A stretch of DNA of 64,000 bases from UBA970 sp049419605 (GTDB lineage Bacteria > Bacillota_I > Bacilli_A > RFN20 > CAG-826): the NCBI GenBank assembly GCA_049419605.1, contig JBMSKF010000001.1, positions 1 to 64,000 on the forward strand. The letters are read 5' to 3'. Of this stretch, positions 53,407 through 61,757 are shown piece by piece. A program made the translations under genes and the position numbers. The notes beneath the pieces were generated by a model, which saw only the letters and a list, made by a program, of their open reading frames with translations, did no database searches and was not told the origin of the DNA. How positions within the stretch are numbered: position 1 is the stretch's first letter; every line of letters begins with the position of its first letter.

Positions 53407-54203
53407 CGATCTAGTTCATCAATAATACCATCGTGATGGTGATCTTTTTTTGTGATAAACTTACCATATTTTTTAATGGGAGCTTCTGCATTTTTCATCA
53501 CATAACTAATTGGGGCGTAAGTTAACATTTCTCGATCATTTTCTGCATCACCAAAACTGATAAAATGTTTTCTAGAAATTCGATATTGCTTTAAAACCGA
53601 TAACAGAGCAGAACCCTTAGAAATGTGACCATAATAGATTTCACAAAATGGAGATGTTCCCCAGAAACGAACCTTAATACCTCGATGTTTTTTAACCGCT
53701 TTATATACGATTTGATCAAGTTTAGGACTTCTTTTTTTAACTTTAAGAATCATCGTCATGGGGTCTTCATTTAAGGTTTTTTCAAGGGGCCCATAAATGA
53801 TATTCATGTTGTCATGCCAAAAAAAAGACGCTAGATTTTTCTCTTCTTTGAGTAACCAAATATTGACATTCGTTTCGCACATGACATTATCTAGATTTTG
53901 AATGCCAACATCCAAATAAATTTGTTTCACTATTTGTTGTGGGAACGCGAAACTTCTAGATTGGAATTTGGGATCGGTAGGATTGGTTACATAAGCCCCG
54001 TTATAGCAAACCATCGGTGTATCTAAACCTAATTGCTCATAGTATTTAATAAATGAACGGTAAGGACGGCCAGTTGCTAAAACAATAAGGTGGTCATGTT
54101 TTATTTTTCTTAAGTAATGCAAGGTAGCCTTGGAAATCTTTTTATCTTTATTGAGAAGAGTTCCATCAAGGTCAAGGGCTATTAAATGACGAGGAACTAC
54201 CAT
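53376..54203 (-). CDS. Cof-type HAD hydrolase (IIB)
   Basis: A 275-residue cytoplasmic phosphatase: motif I ALDLDGTLLNKDKK (8-21), motif II VLATGRPYRSF (about 54), motif III Lys in SKGSALLSVL (about 201), motif IV SFGDAENDREML (about 220). Substrate unknown. Its ATG overlaps the end of trpS on the same strand by 7 bases; its tail overlaps the convergent phosphohexomutase by 31 bases. Confidence 0.92.
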   Translation of the reverse strand: MVVPRHLIALDLDGTLLNKDKKISKATLHYLRKIKHDHLIVLATGRPYRSFIKYYEQLGLDTPMVCYNGAYVTNPTDPKFQSRSFAFPQQIVKQIYLDVGIQNLDNVMCETNVNIWLLKEEKNLASFFWHDNMNIIYGPLEKTLNEDPMTMILKVKKRSPKLDQIVYKAVKKHRGIKVRFWGTSPFCEIYYGHISKGSALLSVLKQYRISRKHFISFGDAENDREMLTYAPISYVMKNAEAPIKKYGKFITKKDHHHDGIIDELDRYFKRLSALK

Positions 54204-55174
54204 AATCCAACTGCTTTCTTCACGCGTTGTAAGGTGGCGTTGGCGACTACTTGAGCGCGCTTGGCTCCCTGATTCAAAACTTCATTGACCATTCCCGAAG
54301 TCATAATTGATTGATAACGAGTTTGTAAATTTCCAATGGTATTCGTTACGACATCCGCGACTTTAGTCTTAAAAGCTCCATAGGTCATTCCTTGACAACT
54401 TAAAACAGTGTTCTCAATCGACTGATCAGTTAAGGAAGCAAGAATACTTATTAAGTTACTAATGCCTGGTTTTGAAGTTTCATCAAATTTAATTGAAGTA
54501 TCAGAATCCGTGACAGCAGACATAATTTTTTTACGAATGCTCACTAAATCCTCTTTTAATTCAATATTTCCTTTAGGATCAGATTTCGACATTTTCTTGG
54601 TAGGATCTGAAAGTGACATCACACGAGCCCCAGTGGTTCCAAGTTGCGCTTTAGGCATCACTAGAATCTCGCCAAAACGGTGATTAAAGCGTTGGACCAA
54701 ATCACGAGTCAATTCTAAATGCTGAACTTGATCTTCGCCAACGGGGACAACCTCAGCATCATAAAGTAAAATGTCACTTGCCATTAATACAGGATAAGCA
54801 AACAATCCTAAACCAATTGCTGAGTCTTTGAGTTGTTGAGATTTTTCTTTGAATTGAGTCATTCTTGACAACTCACCCATATAAATAAAGTTTTGTAAAA
54901 TTGCATTTAATTCAGCATGGGCAGAGACTTGAGATTGTAAAAAGATTGTACTTAAATTTGGATCTAATCCTGCCGCAAGGTAAAACGCTGCTAAATCAAT
55001 AGCATTATCTTTTAATGTTTGCGGATCAATGGGTAGAGTCAAAGCATGTAAATCGGCAATGAATAAAAAGGTTTGATATTGAGATTGAAAAGTCGGGAAG
55101 CGTTTTAAAGCCCCTATGTAATTGCCTAAAGTTAGACCGCCTGTAGGCTTAATGCCGCTAATCATTCTTGCCAT
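54197..55174 (-). CDS. trpS: Tryptophanyl-tRNA synthetase
   Basis: Class I synthetase charging tRNA-Trp. The 325 residues begin ARMISGIKPTGGLTLGNYIGAL with the HIGH-like GNYI (part shown), have GEDQVQHLELTRDL (about 148) and KMSKSD (about 193). AAAGG lies before the ATG. No T-box leader or leader peptide is visible in the 110 bases upstream. Confidence 0.97.
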   Translation of the reverse strand: MARMISGIKPTGGLTLGNYIGALKRFPTFQSQYQTFLFIADLHALTLPIDPQTLKDNAIDLAAFYLAAGLDPNLSTIFLQSQVSAHAELNAILQNFIYMGELSRMTQFKEKSQQLKDSAIGLGLFAYPVLMASDILLYDAEVVPVGEDQVQHLELTRDLVQRFNHRFGEILVMPKAQLGTTGARVMSLSDPTKKMSKSDPKGNIELKEDLVSIRKKIMSAVTDSDTSIKFDETSKPGISNLISILASLTDQSIENTVLSCQGMTYGAFKTKVADVVTNTIGNLQTRYQSIMTSGMVNEVLNQGAKRAQVVANATLQRVKKAVGLW

Positions 55175-55262
55175 AATTAACCTTTTTTATCTCTTTTCAA
55201 ATCATTTTAGCAAATCCATTGTAAAGTTTCGATAATCATTAGGTAATTAGTACCCAAAGGGG

Positions 55263-55268
55263 TATACT
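55263..55268 (+). promoter_or_regulatory. -10 box of spx with overlapping palindrome
   Basis: TATACT (55263-55268) upstream of the spx start. An inverted repeat TACCC-AAAG-GGGTA (55251-55264) runs into the -10, the right position for a repressor site. No -35 is clear. Confidence 0.4.
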
Positions 55269-55284
55269 TAATCTAGGAAAAAAA

Positions 55285-55716
55285 ATGGTTAGGATTTACA
55301 CTTCTCCGAGCTGCTCAAGTTGCCGGAAAGTTAAAATGTGGTTTGAGTTTGAAGGAATTCCATTTGAGTAACGAAATATTTTTTCCGCAACATTAAATGA
55401 ATCTGAACTAAAAGAAATGTTAGAAAAATCTGAAAACGGAACTGAAGATATCATTTCTACTCGAAGCAAAGTAATTAAAGAGCAAAATCTCGATGTTGAA
55501 AATATGTCCATTTCTCAATTAGTTGAATTCATTAGAGAAAACCCATCTGTACTTAAAAGACCCATTATGGTTGATGATCGTCGCATTCAAGTTGGATATA
55601 ACGAAGAAGAAATTAGAACTTTTATACCGCTATCAAAAAGACAATCATCTTTTAAAGAAAAAAATATTGACCCCTTAAAAAAAAAGGTCGCTAGATTTGA
55701 CACGACTGAAAAATAA
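55285..55716 (+). pseudogene. spx: spx-type ArsC-family regulator interrupted by an in-frame TAA
   Basis: Spx binds RNA polymerase alpha and controls thiol-stress genes. The frame from ATG 55285 encodes MVRIYTSPSCSSCRKVKMWF with the redox CxxC (residues 10-13), reaches IPFE, then has TAA at 55369-55371 as codon 29. The same frame continues directly with RNIFSATLNESELKEML, the Spx-conserved IISTRSKV, LKRPIMVDDRR and QVGYNEEEIR, to a stop at 55714-55716. Apart from that codon the gene looks intact and conserved. It may be a recent nonsense mutation, an assembly error or, less likely, recoding. An ATG at 55417 has no Shine-Dalgarno and would lack the CxxC. Confidence 0.85.
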
Positions 55717-55717
55717 T

Positions 55718-56293
55718 TTACTTTAGAGTTTTAATTGCTCTTGCGTATTTAGAAATTTGATTTGCTTTATATTCAATATTGGCTTTTTCACAAAGTAATT
55801 TTAAAGTTTCTGCAGCATTTTTAAGTGATGATTCTTCACTTTCAATTTCATAATCGACCAAACCATGGTAAGTATTTTTATCAAGACAGACATGTCGACC
55901 TTCGAATTTGGTTTCATATCGGTCAGTTGTTAAGAAAGTGATTATTTTTAAGGTTGATGTATCAAAACCAAACATTTCAAGGAAATCCTTGATTAATCCA
56001 ACTGGAAAAATAGATTGGTTTTGTAAGGCTAAATAAGCCTCTTTAGAAATTTGTTGATTCTTTTCAAGAGTGCCTTCTGCCATTGGAGACTTTAAGGTGA
56101 GTGTATAAGTTTGTGCTAATTCACGGATTCTTAGCGCAAAACCATAGCTCCGTAAAGATCCTTTTTGATCATCAACATAATAATTAGTTTGTGTTACTTT
56201 TAGCTTTTCATCGATTTGCAATAACGTTTTTAATTGATTAAATTCCTTCTCATTTACAAGTATTTTTGCTTCAATTTCAATGTTTGTTGACAT
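55718..56293 (-). CDS. CYTH-domain protein
   Basis: A 191-residue CYTH (adenylate cyclase/thiamine-triphosphatase) fold protein, YjbK-like. The hallmark ExExK is EIEAKIL (6-12); other acidic and basic tunnel residues occur in NYYVDDQKGSLRSYGFALRIRE (part), TLKSPMAEG and CLDKNTYHGLVDYEIE. It probably hydrolyses an organic or inorganic triphosphate. GAGGAAA precedes the ATG. It is convergent with spx (1 base apart) and divergent from nadK; a CYTH-nadK neighbourhood is common in Firmicutes. Confidence 0.85.
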   Translation of the reverse strand: MSTNIEIEAKILVNEKEFNQLKTLLQIDEKLKVTQTNYYVDDQKGSLRSYGFALRIRELAQTYTLTLKSPMAEGTLEKNQQISKEAYLALQNQSIFPVGLIKDFLEMFGFDTSTLKIITFLTTDRYETKFEGRHVCLDKNTYHGLVDYEIESEESSLKNAAETLKLLCEKANIEYKANQISKYARAIKTLK

Positions 56294-56362
56294 AAGTTTT
56301 CCTCTTTTTATAGTGGTCTCCTTTATATGATAAAATAAATTACGTTAATATACCAAAACATT

Positions 56363-57151
56363 ATGAAATACACTTTAATGGTAAGAGAAGACCAACAGTC
56401 CAACTTGATTGCCAAGAAATTGGAAACGAAATTAAAAGATGCTGGTCATCAACAAAATCAAGAAAAACCAGATGTTGTAATCTTTATTGGTGGAGATGGC
56501 TCCTTTTTAAGATCGATTCAAACATTTTTAGATCGGTTGGATCAAGTTACCTTTGTTGGCATTCATACTGGAACTCTTGGCTTTTTTTGTGAGTTTTATC
56601 CTGATCAGCTAGACCTACTCGTTAAAGCAATGCCGTCCATGCGCCGAGACAGTAAGGTTTATCCTCTAATAGAAATTTCTTTATTAGGAAAAAAAGTAAG
56701 CTCCTATTACGCGGTCAATGAAGTAAGAGTTGAAAATCCATTTCATACTTTTGTTACGGATGTGATGATTGACAATCAACACTTACAAACGTTCCGAGGG
56801 ACTGGACTTATCGTATCAAGTACACTAGGAAGTAGTGCATACAATAAAAGTTTAGGTGGCGCTCTCGTGGATGTCTTGACTCCAAGTTTACAATTAACAG
56901 AAATGGCAACAATACAAAACAATGCTTATCGTTCACTTGGTAGTTCACTTGTATTGGACGCCAAACGCGTCATAACTTTTGAAGGCGATTTTAAGAAAGC
57001 AATTTTTGGATACGATTATCTATTAGTCAATTCAGAAGAACTCGTTGAAAAGGTTCGTGTACAAACCAGTAAAAAAACTTATCGCCTATATCATCAAAAA
57101 CAACATCCTTATTTTGATACGTTAAAGAAAACTTTTGTTAAGAACAAATAA
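56363..57151 (+). CDS. nadK: NAD kinase
   Basis: Phosphorylates NAD to NADP. The 262 residues have the GGDGT-type motif as IGGDGSFLRSIQ (about 42-53), GIHTGTLGFFCEF (about 71), VNEVRVENP (about 119) and the NAD-binding GTGLIVSSTLGSSAYNKSLGGAL (part; about 151). Length is typical. Candidate -10 boxes are TAAAAT (56331-56336) and TATACC (56349-56354). It ends 3 bases from the convergent rnjA gene. Confidence 0.95.
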   Translation: MKYTLMVREDQQSNLIAKKLETKLKDAGHQQNQEKPDVVIFIGGDGSFLRSIQTFLDRLDQVTFVGIHTGTLGFFCEFYPDQLDLLVKAMPSMRRDSKVYPLIEISLLGKKVSSYYAVNEVRVENPFHTFVTDVMIDNQHLQTFRGTGLIVSSTLGSSAYNKSLGGALVDVLTPSLQLTEMATIQNNAYRSLGSSLVLDAKRVITFEGDFKKAIFGYDYLLVNSEELVEKVRVQTSKKTYRLYHQKQHPYFDTLKKTFVKNK

Positions 57152-57154
57152 AAC

Positions 57155-58831
57155 TCATGAACCCCGGTTCATGATTACAGGAATGATCATGGGGTTCCGT
57201 TGAGTTTTGATAAATAAGTATTTTCCAACCACTTCTTTGATTGTATTTTTTAACTCAGAAAAAGAAACGCGATTTTTCATCAATAGTTTTAATCTTTCTT
57301 CGAGTTTAAATTCAGCATTTTTTAGCATGTCATTCGCTGATTGAAATACGAAACCTAATGCAGTAATCGTAGGTTTGATAAGTAATTGGTTGTTTTTAGC
57401 ATCAATAACGACCGATACGGAGACAACCCCATCATCAGCGAGAATTTTACGATCACGAATCACTGCTGTGGACAATCCATTAATATCCTTGCCATCAATA
57501 TAAACCGCTTCTGCAGGAACTTGCCCACCGCGACTTACTTGATGGTTTTTGAGATGCAACACATCTCCATTACGACAAATAAAGGAATTTTGTTTTGCAA
57601 TCCCTAATGTTTCTGCGATTTCAGTGTGTAGTTTTAACATGCGATATTCACCATGCATGGGCATGAAGAAACGAGGTTTAAATAGTTTTAGCATGAGTCG
57701 GAGTTCCTGTCTTGCAGGGTGACCCGATGAGTGGACATTAAATAAAATTGAATTAGTTAAGACATTGGCCCCCGCCCTTGTCAGTTGGTTGACAACTCGA
57801 TTGATACTTAATCCATTTCCAGGAATTGGACTTGAAGAGAAAACTACGGTGTCTCCAGGAACTATTTTAACTTGACGATGGTCCCCTTTAGCAATTCGAG
57901 ATAGTGCTGCCATGGGTTCCCCTTGTGAACCGGTACAGATGATGACGGTTTCTTCTAAACGTAAACTTCGAATGTCATCAGATGCCACGATTGAGGAATC
58001 TGGGATGCGAATATAACCCAATTGTCTAGACATACTAACTGCATTTTCCATGGAACGACCAATAATCACTAATTTCTTTTTATGGGTTACCGCCGCTTCG
58101 ACGATTTGTTGAATCCGAGAAATGTTACTGGAAAAGGTGGAAACGATTAATCGGCCACTTGCGTTTTCAAAGATATCATTGATCGCAGAAATAACACTTC
58201 TTTCAGAAGGGGTGTACCCTTCAATTTCTGCATTGGTAGAATCTGAAAGGAGTAAATCTACGCCTTCTGTCCCAAGTTTTGCAATTTTACCAAGATTAAT
58301 TTCTGCACCAACTGGCGTTAAATCAATTTTAAAATCTCCCGTTGTGACGACCCTACCTTCGGGGGTGTCCACACAAATACCAAAGCAATCTGGAATCGAG
58401 TGAGTCATACTAAAAAATGAAATTTTAAATTCATTAATATTAAGGACTGTATCCTCATCATATTCAACAATTTTAACTGGCTCTTTAATTCTTTGGTCTT
58501 GGAGTTTGTGTCTAATAAATGCAGCAGCAAGGCGCGGGGCATAGATGACTGGTACAAAAACATGTTGCACTAAAAAAGGAATTCCACCAATATGATCTTC
58601 ATGACCATGTGTGACAATCAAGGCTCTAAATTTCTTTTGGTTATTTTTAATGTGAGAATAATCAGGAATGACATAATCAACACCAGGTAAATCTTCCTCA
58701 GGAAACCTTACCCCTGCATCAATTAGAATCAGTGTTTTTTCTGATTCAACACCATATGTATTCTTTCCTACTTCACCCAGGCCTCCCAGGGCAAAAACTG
58801 AAACACCATTCTGACCAGCACTAAACGCCAT
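57155..58831 (-). CDS. rnjA: Ribonuclease J
   Basis: Metallo-beta-lactamase/beta-CASP nuclease with 5'-3' exonuclease and endonuclease activity, working with RNase Y in mRNA decay. The 558 residues show THGHEDHIGGIPF (about 74-86), TGDFKIDLTPV (about 164), SDSTNAE, the beta-CASP TFSSNISRIQQ, and the C-terminal HSSGHP. AAAGGAG precedes the ATG, with a strong promoter upstream. Confidence 0.97.
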   Translation of the reverse strand: MAFSAGQNGVSVFALGGLGEVGKNTYGVESEKTLILIDAGVRFPEEDLPGVDYVIPDYSHIKNNQKKFRALIVTHGHEDHIGGIPFLVQHVFVPVIYAPRLAAAFIRHKLQDQRIKEPVKIVEYDEDTVLNINEFKISFFSMTHSIPDCFGICVDTPEGRVVTTGDFKIDLTPVGAEINLGKIAKLGTEGVDLLLSDSTNAEIEGYTPSERSVISAINDIFENASGRLIVSTFSSNISRIQQIVEAAVTHKKKLVIIGRSMENAVSMSRQLGYIRIPDSSIVASDDIRSLRLEETVIICTGSQGEPMAALSRIAKGDHRQVKIVPGDTVVFSSSPIPGNGLSINRVVNQLTRAGANVLTNSILFNVHSSGHPARQELRLMLKLFKPRFFMPMHGEYRMLKLHTEIAETLGIAKQNSFICRNGDVLHLKNHQVSRGGQVPAEAVYIDGKDINGLSTAVIRDRKILADDGVVSVSVVIDAKNNQLLIKPTITALGFVFQSANDMLKNAEFKLEERLKLLMKNRVSFSELKNTIKEVVGKYLFIKTQRNPMIIPVIMNRGS

Positions 58832-58884
58832 AAAAAACTCCTTTGATGAACATAATGAATCTATGCATCGTCTTAATTAGTTAA

Positions 58885-58913
58885 ATTATAATCATTGATG
58901 GAAGAAATGTAAA
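58885..58913 (-). promoter_or_regulatory. Promoter of rnjA
   Basis: Minus strand TTTACA (complement of 58908-58913), 17 bases, TATAAT (complement of 58885-58890). The leader is about 45-50 bases and ends with AAAGGAG before ATG 58831, a standard leadered gene. Confidence 0.8.
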
Positions 58914-58923
58914 GGAATTACGG

Positions 58924-59469
58924 TTATAGGAGAATCGCGTTTGCTTTTTCTTTAAATGGATCTTTTTTATCTAAATAATCATAAAAAAGGATACCATTTA
59001 AATGATCAATCTCATGTTGAAGAACGATTGCATCAAATCCCTCTGCTTGAATCACAATCTCTTTATTTTGAATCAAATCAAAAGCTTTAACTGTAATTTT
59101 ATTTGCTCGATAAACATACCCTGGATGTTCTGAAGGCACAGACAAACAACCCTCGCCAGAGGATAAGGCAATTTGTTTAACAGATTGAGCTACGATAACC
59201 GGATTCGCTAACATATATTCTGTCTTAATGTCACCTTTTTGATAACTGATTGCAGTTAAGCGTTTGCTAATTCCAACTTGTGGCGCTGCTAATCCAATGC
59301 CTTCTCGAATTTTATATTTTTCTGCATATGCCTTATCTTGGGAAAGATGAACATAATTTAAAAGATCTTTCAACAAATCTGTATCCTCTTTGGATAAGGG
59401 GAGAGGTACAGGGATTGCTCGTTTTCTTAATATTTCATGCGGATCTTGAACCACTTTAAGTCTTTTCAT
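58924..59469 (-). CDS. def: Peptide deformylase
   Basis: Iron/zinc enzyme removing the formyl group from new proteins. Motif 1 GIGLAAPQVGISKRL, motif 2 SGEGCLSVP and motif 3 LQHEIDHLNG give the three metal ligands. It is the larger Gram-positive type (181 residues from ATG 59469). A GTG at 59478 would add three residues but overlaps the -10, so the ATG is preferred. A leaderless start is predicted. Confidence 0.95.
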   Translation of the reverse strand: MKRLKVVQDPHEILRKRAIPVPLPLSKEDTDLLKDLLNYVHLSQDKAYAEKYKIREGIGLAAPQVGISKRLTAISYQKGDIKTEYMLANPVIVAQSVKQIALSSGEGCLSVPSEHPGYVYRANKITVKAFDLIQNKEIVIQAEGFDAIVLQHEIDHLNGILFYDYLDKKDPFKEKANAILL

Positions 59470-59476
59470 AGTTTTC

Positions 59477-59482
59477 ACTTTA
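59477..59482 (-). promoter_or_regulatory. Extended -10 seven bases before the def ATG
   Basis: Minus-strand TGATAAAGT (hexamer is the complement of 59477-59482), 7 bases from ATG 59469 and no Shine-Dalgarno. A TATGAT 5 bases further upstream is an alternative. Confidence 0.5.
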
Positions 59483-59520
59483 TCATAATTTTCATTGATT
59501 CGGCATCGATTTAGTTGTGT

Positions 59521-59526
59521 TAAAGT
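59521..59526 (+). promoter_or_regulatory. Extended -10 six bases before ATG 59533
   Basis: TGTTAAAGT, then exactly 6 bases to ATG 59533 of ylbF; no Shine-Dalgarno. The spacing supports 59533 over the ATG at 59527, which touches the -10. Confidence 0.5.
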
Positions 59527-59532
59527 ATGGAT

Positions 59533-59892
59533 ATGAGTTACGCAGAACTAATCACCCTTGCGCATCAATTGAAGGAAACGTTGGAAGAAGACCATCGCGT
59601 AGTTTTATTGAATCAACTCGACCAACAACTCAATCAAAATCAAACCTTACTTGCCCTTAGTGAATCTTACCAACGTGCTCAAGCAAATTATCAAGCGATG
59701 TGGGAAAGTTATGGTGATGATAGTCCGCATTTATTAAGAGCGAGGGCTGAACTCCATCAAGTTAAATTACAAGTTGATTCCCATCCATTAGTTAGAGATT
59801 ATTTAAAAACGTATGGTCAAGTAAGAGAAATATATCAAACAATACAACATAAAATTTTTGCCCCTTTCAAATCCCATCCACCTGGTTGTTAA
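59533..59892 (+). CDS. ylbF: YlbF/RicF family protein
   Basis: Helical partner of YmcA and YaaT in the complex that modulates RNase Y in Bacillus. The 119 residues have the YlbF pattern (LLALSESYQRAQANYQ; HPLVRDYLKTYGQVREIYQTI, part) and end in a short tail PPGC whose single Cys could take part in Fe-S binding. It lies before rsmD and coaD, matching Bacillus ylbF-ylbG-ylbH-coaD without ylbG. Its paralogue ymcA is at 3987. Confidence 0.8.
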   Translation: MSYAELITLAHQLKETLEEDHRVVLLNQLDQQLNQNQTLLALSESYQRAQANYQAMWESYGDDSPHLLRARAELHQVKLQVDSHPLVRDYLKTYGQVREIYQTIQHKIFAPFKSHPPGC

Positions 59893-59894
59893 TT

Positions 59895-60440
59895 ATGCTA
59901 AGAATTATCGGTGGCAAATTTCGTTCAAGGCTACTGGCTCAACCTCCATTAAATTTAACAAGACCCACCAAAGATCGAGTGAGAGAGGCTATTTTTTCTG
60001 CAATTGGAAATAAAGTTATCAATGCGGTGGTGCTCGATTTATTTGCCGGCTCCGGTGCTTATGGTTTTGAAGCAATCTCTAGAGGGGCAACTTCAGTCTA
60101 TTTTAATGATTCTCATTCCGAAGCGATCAAAGTGATTGAAACCAATGCCGCTAACTTAAAAATTAATCAATATAAGATTACACAGCTTGAAAGTATAAAA
60201 TTTATTCAATTGGCTTCTGAAAATCAACTCCAATTTGATATCGTTTTTTTGGATCCTCCCTATGCATTTGAAGAGCTACAAAATCTATTCAAACAACTTT
60301 TTACTTCAAACCTTCTCAAATCTAATGCGGTTGTAGTCTATGAATCTGAAAATAAAGTATGCAATTTCAACGATGACACCATGAGGACAAAGACTTATAA
60401 TTATGGAAGAACGTATGTTCATATAGGTTGGAAACAATAA
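59895..60440 (+). CDS. rsmD: 16S rRNA (guanine-966-N2) methyltransferase RsmD
   Basis: SAM-dependent methyltransferase acting on the small subunit. The 181 residues start MLRIIGGKFRSRLL; an upstream TTG at 59886 is rejected. SAM motif I is VLDLFAGSGAYGFEAISRGA (part of family signature) and the catalytic DPPYAF is near 122. It starts 2 bases after ylbF and shares a base with coaD (TAATG). Confidence 0.93.
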   Translation: MLRIIGGKFRSRLLAQPPLNLTRPTKDRVREAIFSAIGNKVINAVVLDLFAGSGAYGFEAISRGATSVYFNDSHSEAIKVIETNAANLKINQYKITQLESIKFIQLASENQLQFDIVFLDPPYAFEELQNLFKQLFTSNLLKSNAVVVYESENKVCNFNDDTMRTKTYNYGRTYVHIGWKQ

Positions 60441-60934
60441 TGAAAATTGCCATCTATCCTGGAAGTTTCGATCCCATTACCAACGGCCATATTGATATTT
60501 TGAATCGCGCTTTGAAAATATTCGATCGTGTTATCTTACTATTAGCAGTCAATCCAAATAAACAAAGCACTTTTTCTTTAGCGGATAGAAAGTCAATGCT
60601 AATAGAGATTGCGAAATCATATGGTGCCGATCGCGTTATCGTCGATAGTACCGAAGGCTTAACGATCCGCTACGCCCAATCTCAGTCCGCGATCGCTCTT
60701 GTAAGAGGATTGAGAACAGTTCCAGATTTTGAATATGAACATGATATCTTTTCTGGAAACCAATTAATTGATGCCAATATTGAAATGGTCTTTTTTATGG
60801 CAAAGCAACCTCATCAAATTATTTCTTCAAGTCTTATAAAACAGCTATATATGAATAACGTCGATATTACCTCTCTAGTTCCTAAAGTAATCTTGCCATA
60901 TTTTAAAAACTTAAAACTTAACGTAAAGCAATAA
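60440..60934 (+). CDS. coaD: Phosphopantetheine adenylyltransferase
   Basis: Penultimate step of coenzyme A synthesis. MKIAIYPGSFDPITNGHIDI carries the nucleotidyltransferase TNGH; ALVRGLRTVPDFEYE and the ISSSLIKQL motif follow. It has 164 residues from ATG 60440; an ATG at 60428 in frame lies inside rsmD. Translation is coupled to rsmD. Its last 17 bases overlap the convergent pgeF. Confidence 0.96.
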   Translation: MKIAIYPGSFDPITNGHIDILNRALKIFDRVILLLAVNPNKQSTFSLADRKSMLIEIAKSYGADRVIVDSTEGLTIRYAQSQSAIALVRGLRTVPDFEYEHDIFSGNQLIDANIEMVFFMAKQPHQIISSSLIKQLYMNNVDITSLVPKVILPYFKNLKLNVKQ

Positions 60935-61691
60935 ACGACACATGTCGACCTGTCTTTTGATCGCGATCAAAAGAAAAGAAATCTTGAGGGTTAGAATAAG
61001 TATCTAGATTACTCATTTTAATTGACCTTGGAGATAAACCAGCATCCACCAATTGTAAATAATTAAGTAATGGAATATCTAAATAATAATTGTCTCCAAT
61101 TTTTTTTATCACTTCGGCTAATCTTGAATTTTGGTGAATCAAATCATTCGCTCTTTGAAAGGAGATGGGATGATGGGCGAAGTCTAATGAAGGCCCTAAA
61201 GTTGCTTGTAAATCATTTGGATTAATCTTCATTTCAACTCTTAGTTGATCGATCACTTTTTGACTAATTCCTTCAAGACTTCCGGGTGTGCCAGCATGGA
61301 TAACGGCAATGAAATCCATCTTATTATGACTAATAAAAACGGGTACACAATCTGCGTGAAAAATTCCAATTAGAATATTTTTTTCCGTGGTATATAGAGC
61401 ATCGGCAGGAACGCCATCACTAAATTCATGGTTTCCCCTTCCAGCATCCTCTCGATGAACACGTTTAAGGATTGTACTATGGGATTGATAGGTGAAAGCC
61501 ATTTGCGAACGAGGGATATTAATCAAGTTTGAAAAAGTATCACGATTTTTTTCTACATTGAGCTTATAGTCTCCGGTATGAAATGCTAAGTTAAAGCTGG
61601 TAAATTGACCTTTAGAATAACCACCATGTCGCATCGTGGTTCCTGCAATAAGGTTTGGTTGATTGATCGCGAACCAAATTGATTTATTCAT
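60918..61691 (-). CDS. pgeF: Purine nucleoside phosphorylase-type laccase-domain protein (PgeF/YfiH family)
   Basis: Laccase-domain (DUF152) enzyme; family members act as purine nucleoside phosphorylases/adenosine deaminases or peptidoglycan editors. The metal triad is present: His in YQSHST, Cys in FHADCVPV, His in VIHAGTPG. The usual WRG after HAG is replaced by a TPGSLEG stretch. The ATG at 61691 (257 residues) is preferred to a TTG at 61706 because a TATAAT lies 6 bases upstream. Such an activity would fit nucleoside use in this genome. Confidence 0.88.
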   Translation of the reverse strand: MNKSIWFAINQPNLIAGTTMRHGGYSKGQFTSFNLAFHTGDYKLNVEKNRDTFSNLINIPRSQMAFTYQSHSTILKRVHREDAGRGNHEFSDGVPADALYTTEKNILIGIFHADCVPVFISHNKMDFIAVIHAGTPGSLEGISQKVIDQLRVEMKINPNDLQATLGPSLDFAHHPISFQRANDLIHQNSRLAEVIKKIGDNYYLDIPLLNYLQLVDAGLSPRSIKMSNLDTYSNPQDFFSFDRDQKTGRHVSFIALR

Positions 61692-61697
61692 AAAATT

Positions 61698-61703
61698 ATT
61701 ATA
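61698..61703 (-). promoter_or_regulatory. -10 box six bases before the pgeF ATG
   Basis: Minus-strand TATAAT, then 6 bases and ATG 61691, with no Shine-Dalgarno. The upstream promoter half overlaps the terminator of the preceding gene. Confidence 0.6.
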
Positions 61704-61704
61704 C

Positions 61705-61733
61705 AAAAAAACGTTCCCTTTCGGAAACGTTTT
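61705..61733 (-). terminator. Intrinsic terminator of the thioredoxin-like gene
   Basis: Minus strand AAAACGTTTCC-GAAA-GGGAACGTTTT with a T run (one G-T pair). It ends the gene at 61758 directly upstream of the pgeF -10. Confidence 0.88.
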
Positions 61734-61757
61734 GAAGTTAAATTAGTGAATGTCGAA

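Noticed and set aside
55175..55284. T-box or trp leader before trpS
   Set aside because: No T-box motif, specifier hairpin or Trp-rich leader frame was found; likewise none before gltX or argS.
55369..55371. Stop-codon reassignment to explain the spx TAA
   Set aside because: TAA ends most other genes in the window in the expected place, so genome-wide reassignment is excluded; only local readthrough remains possible.
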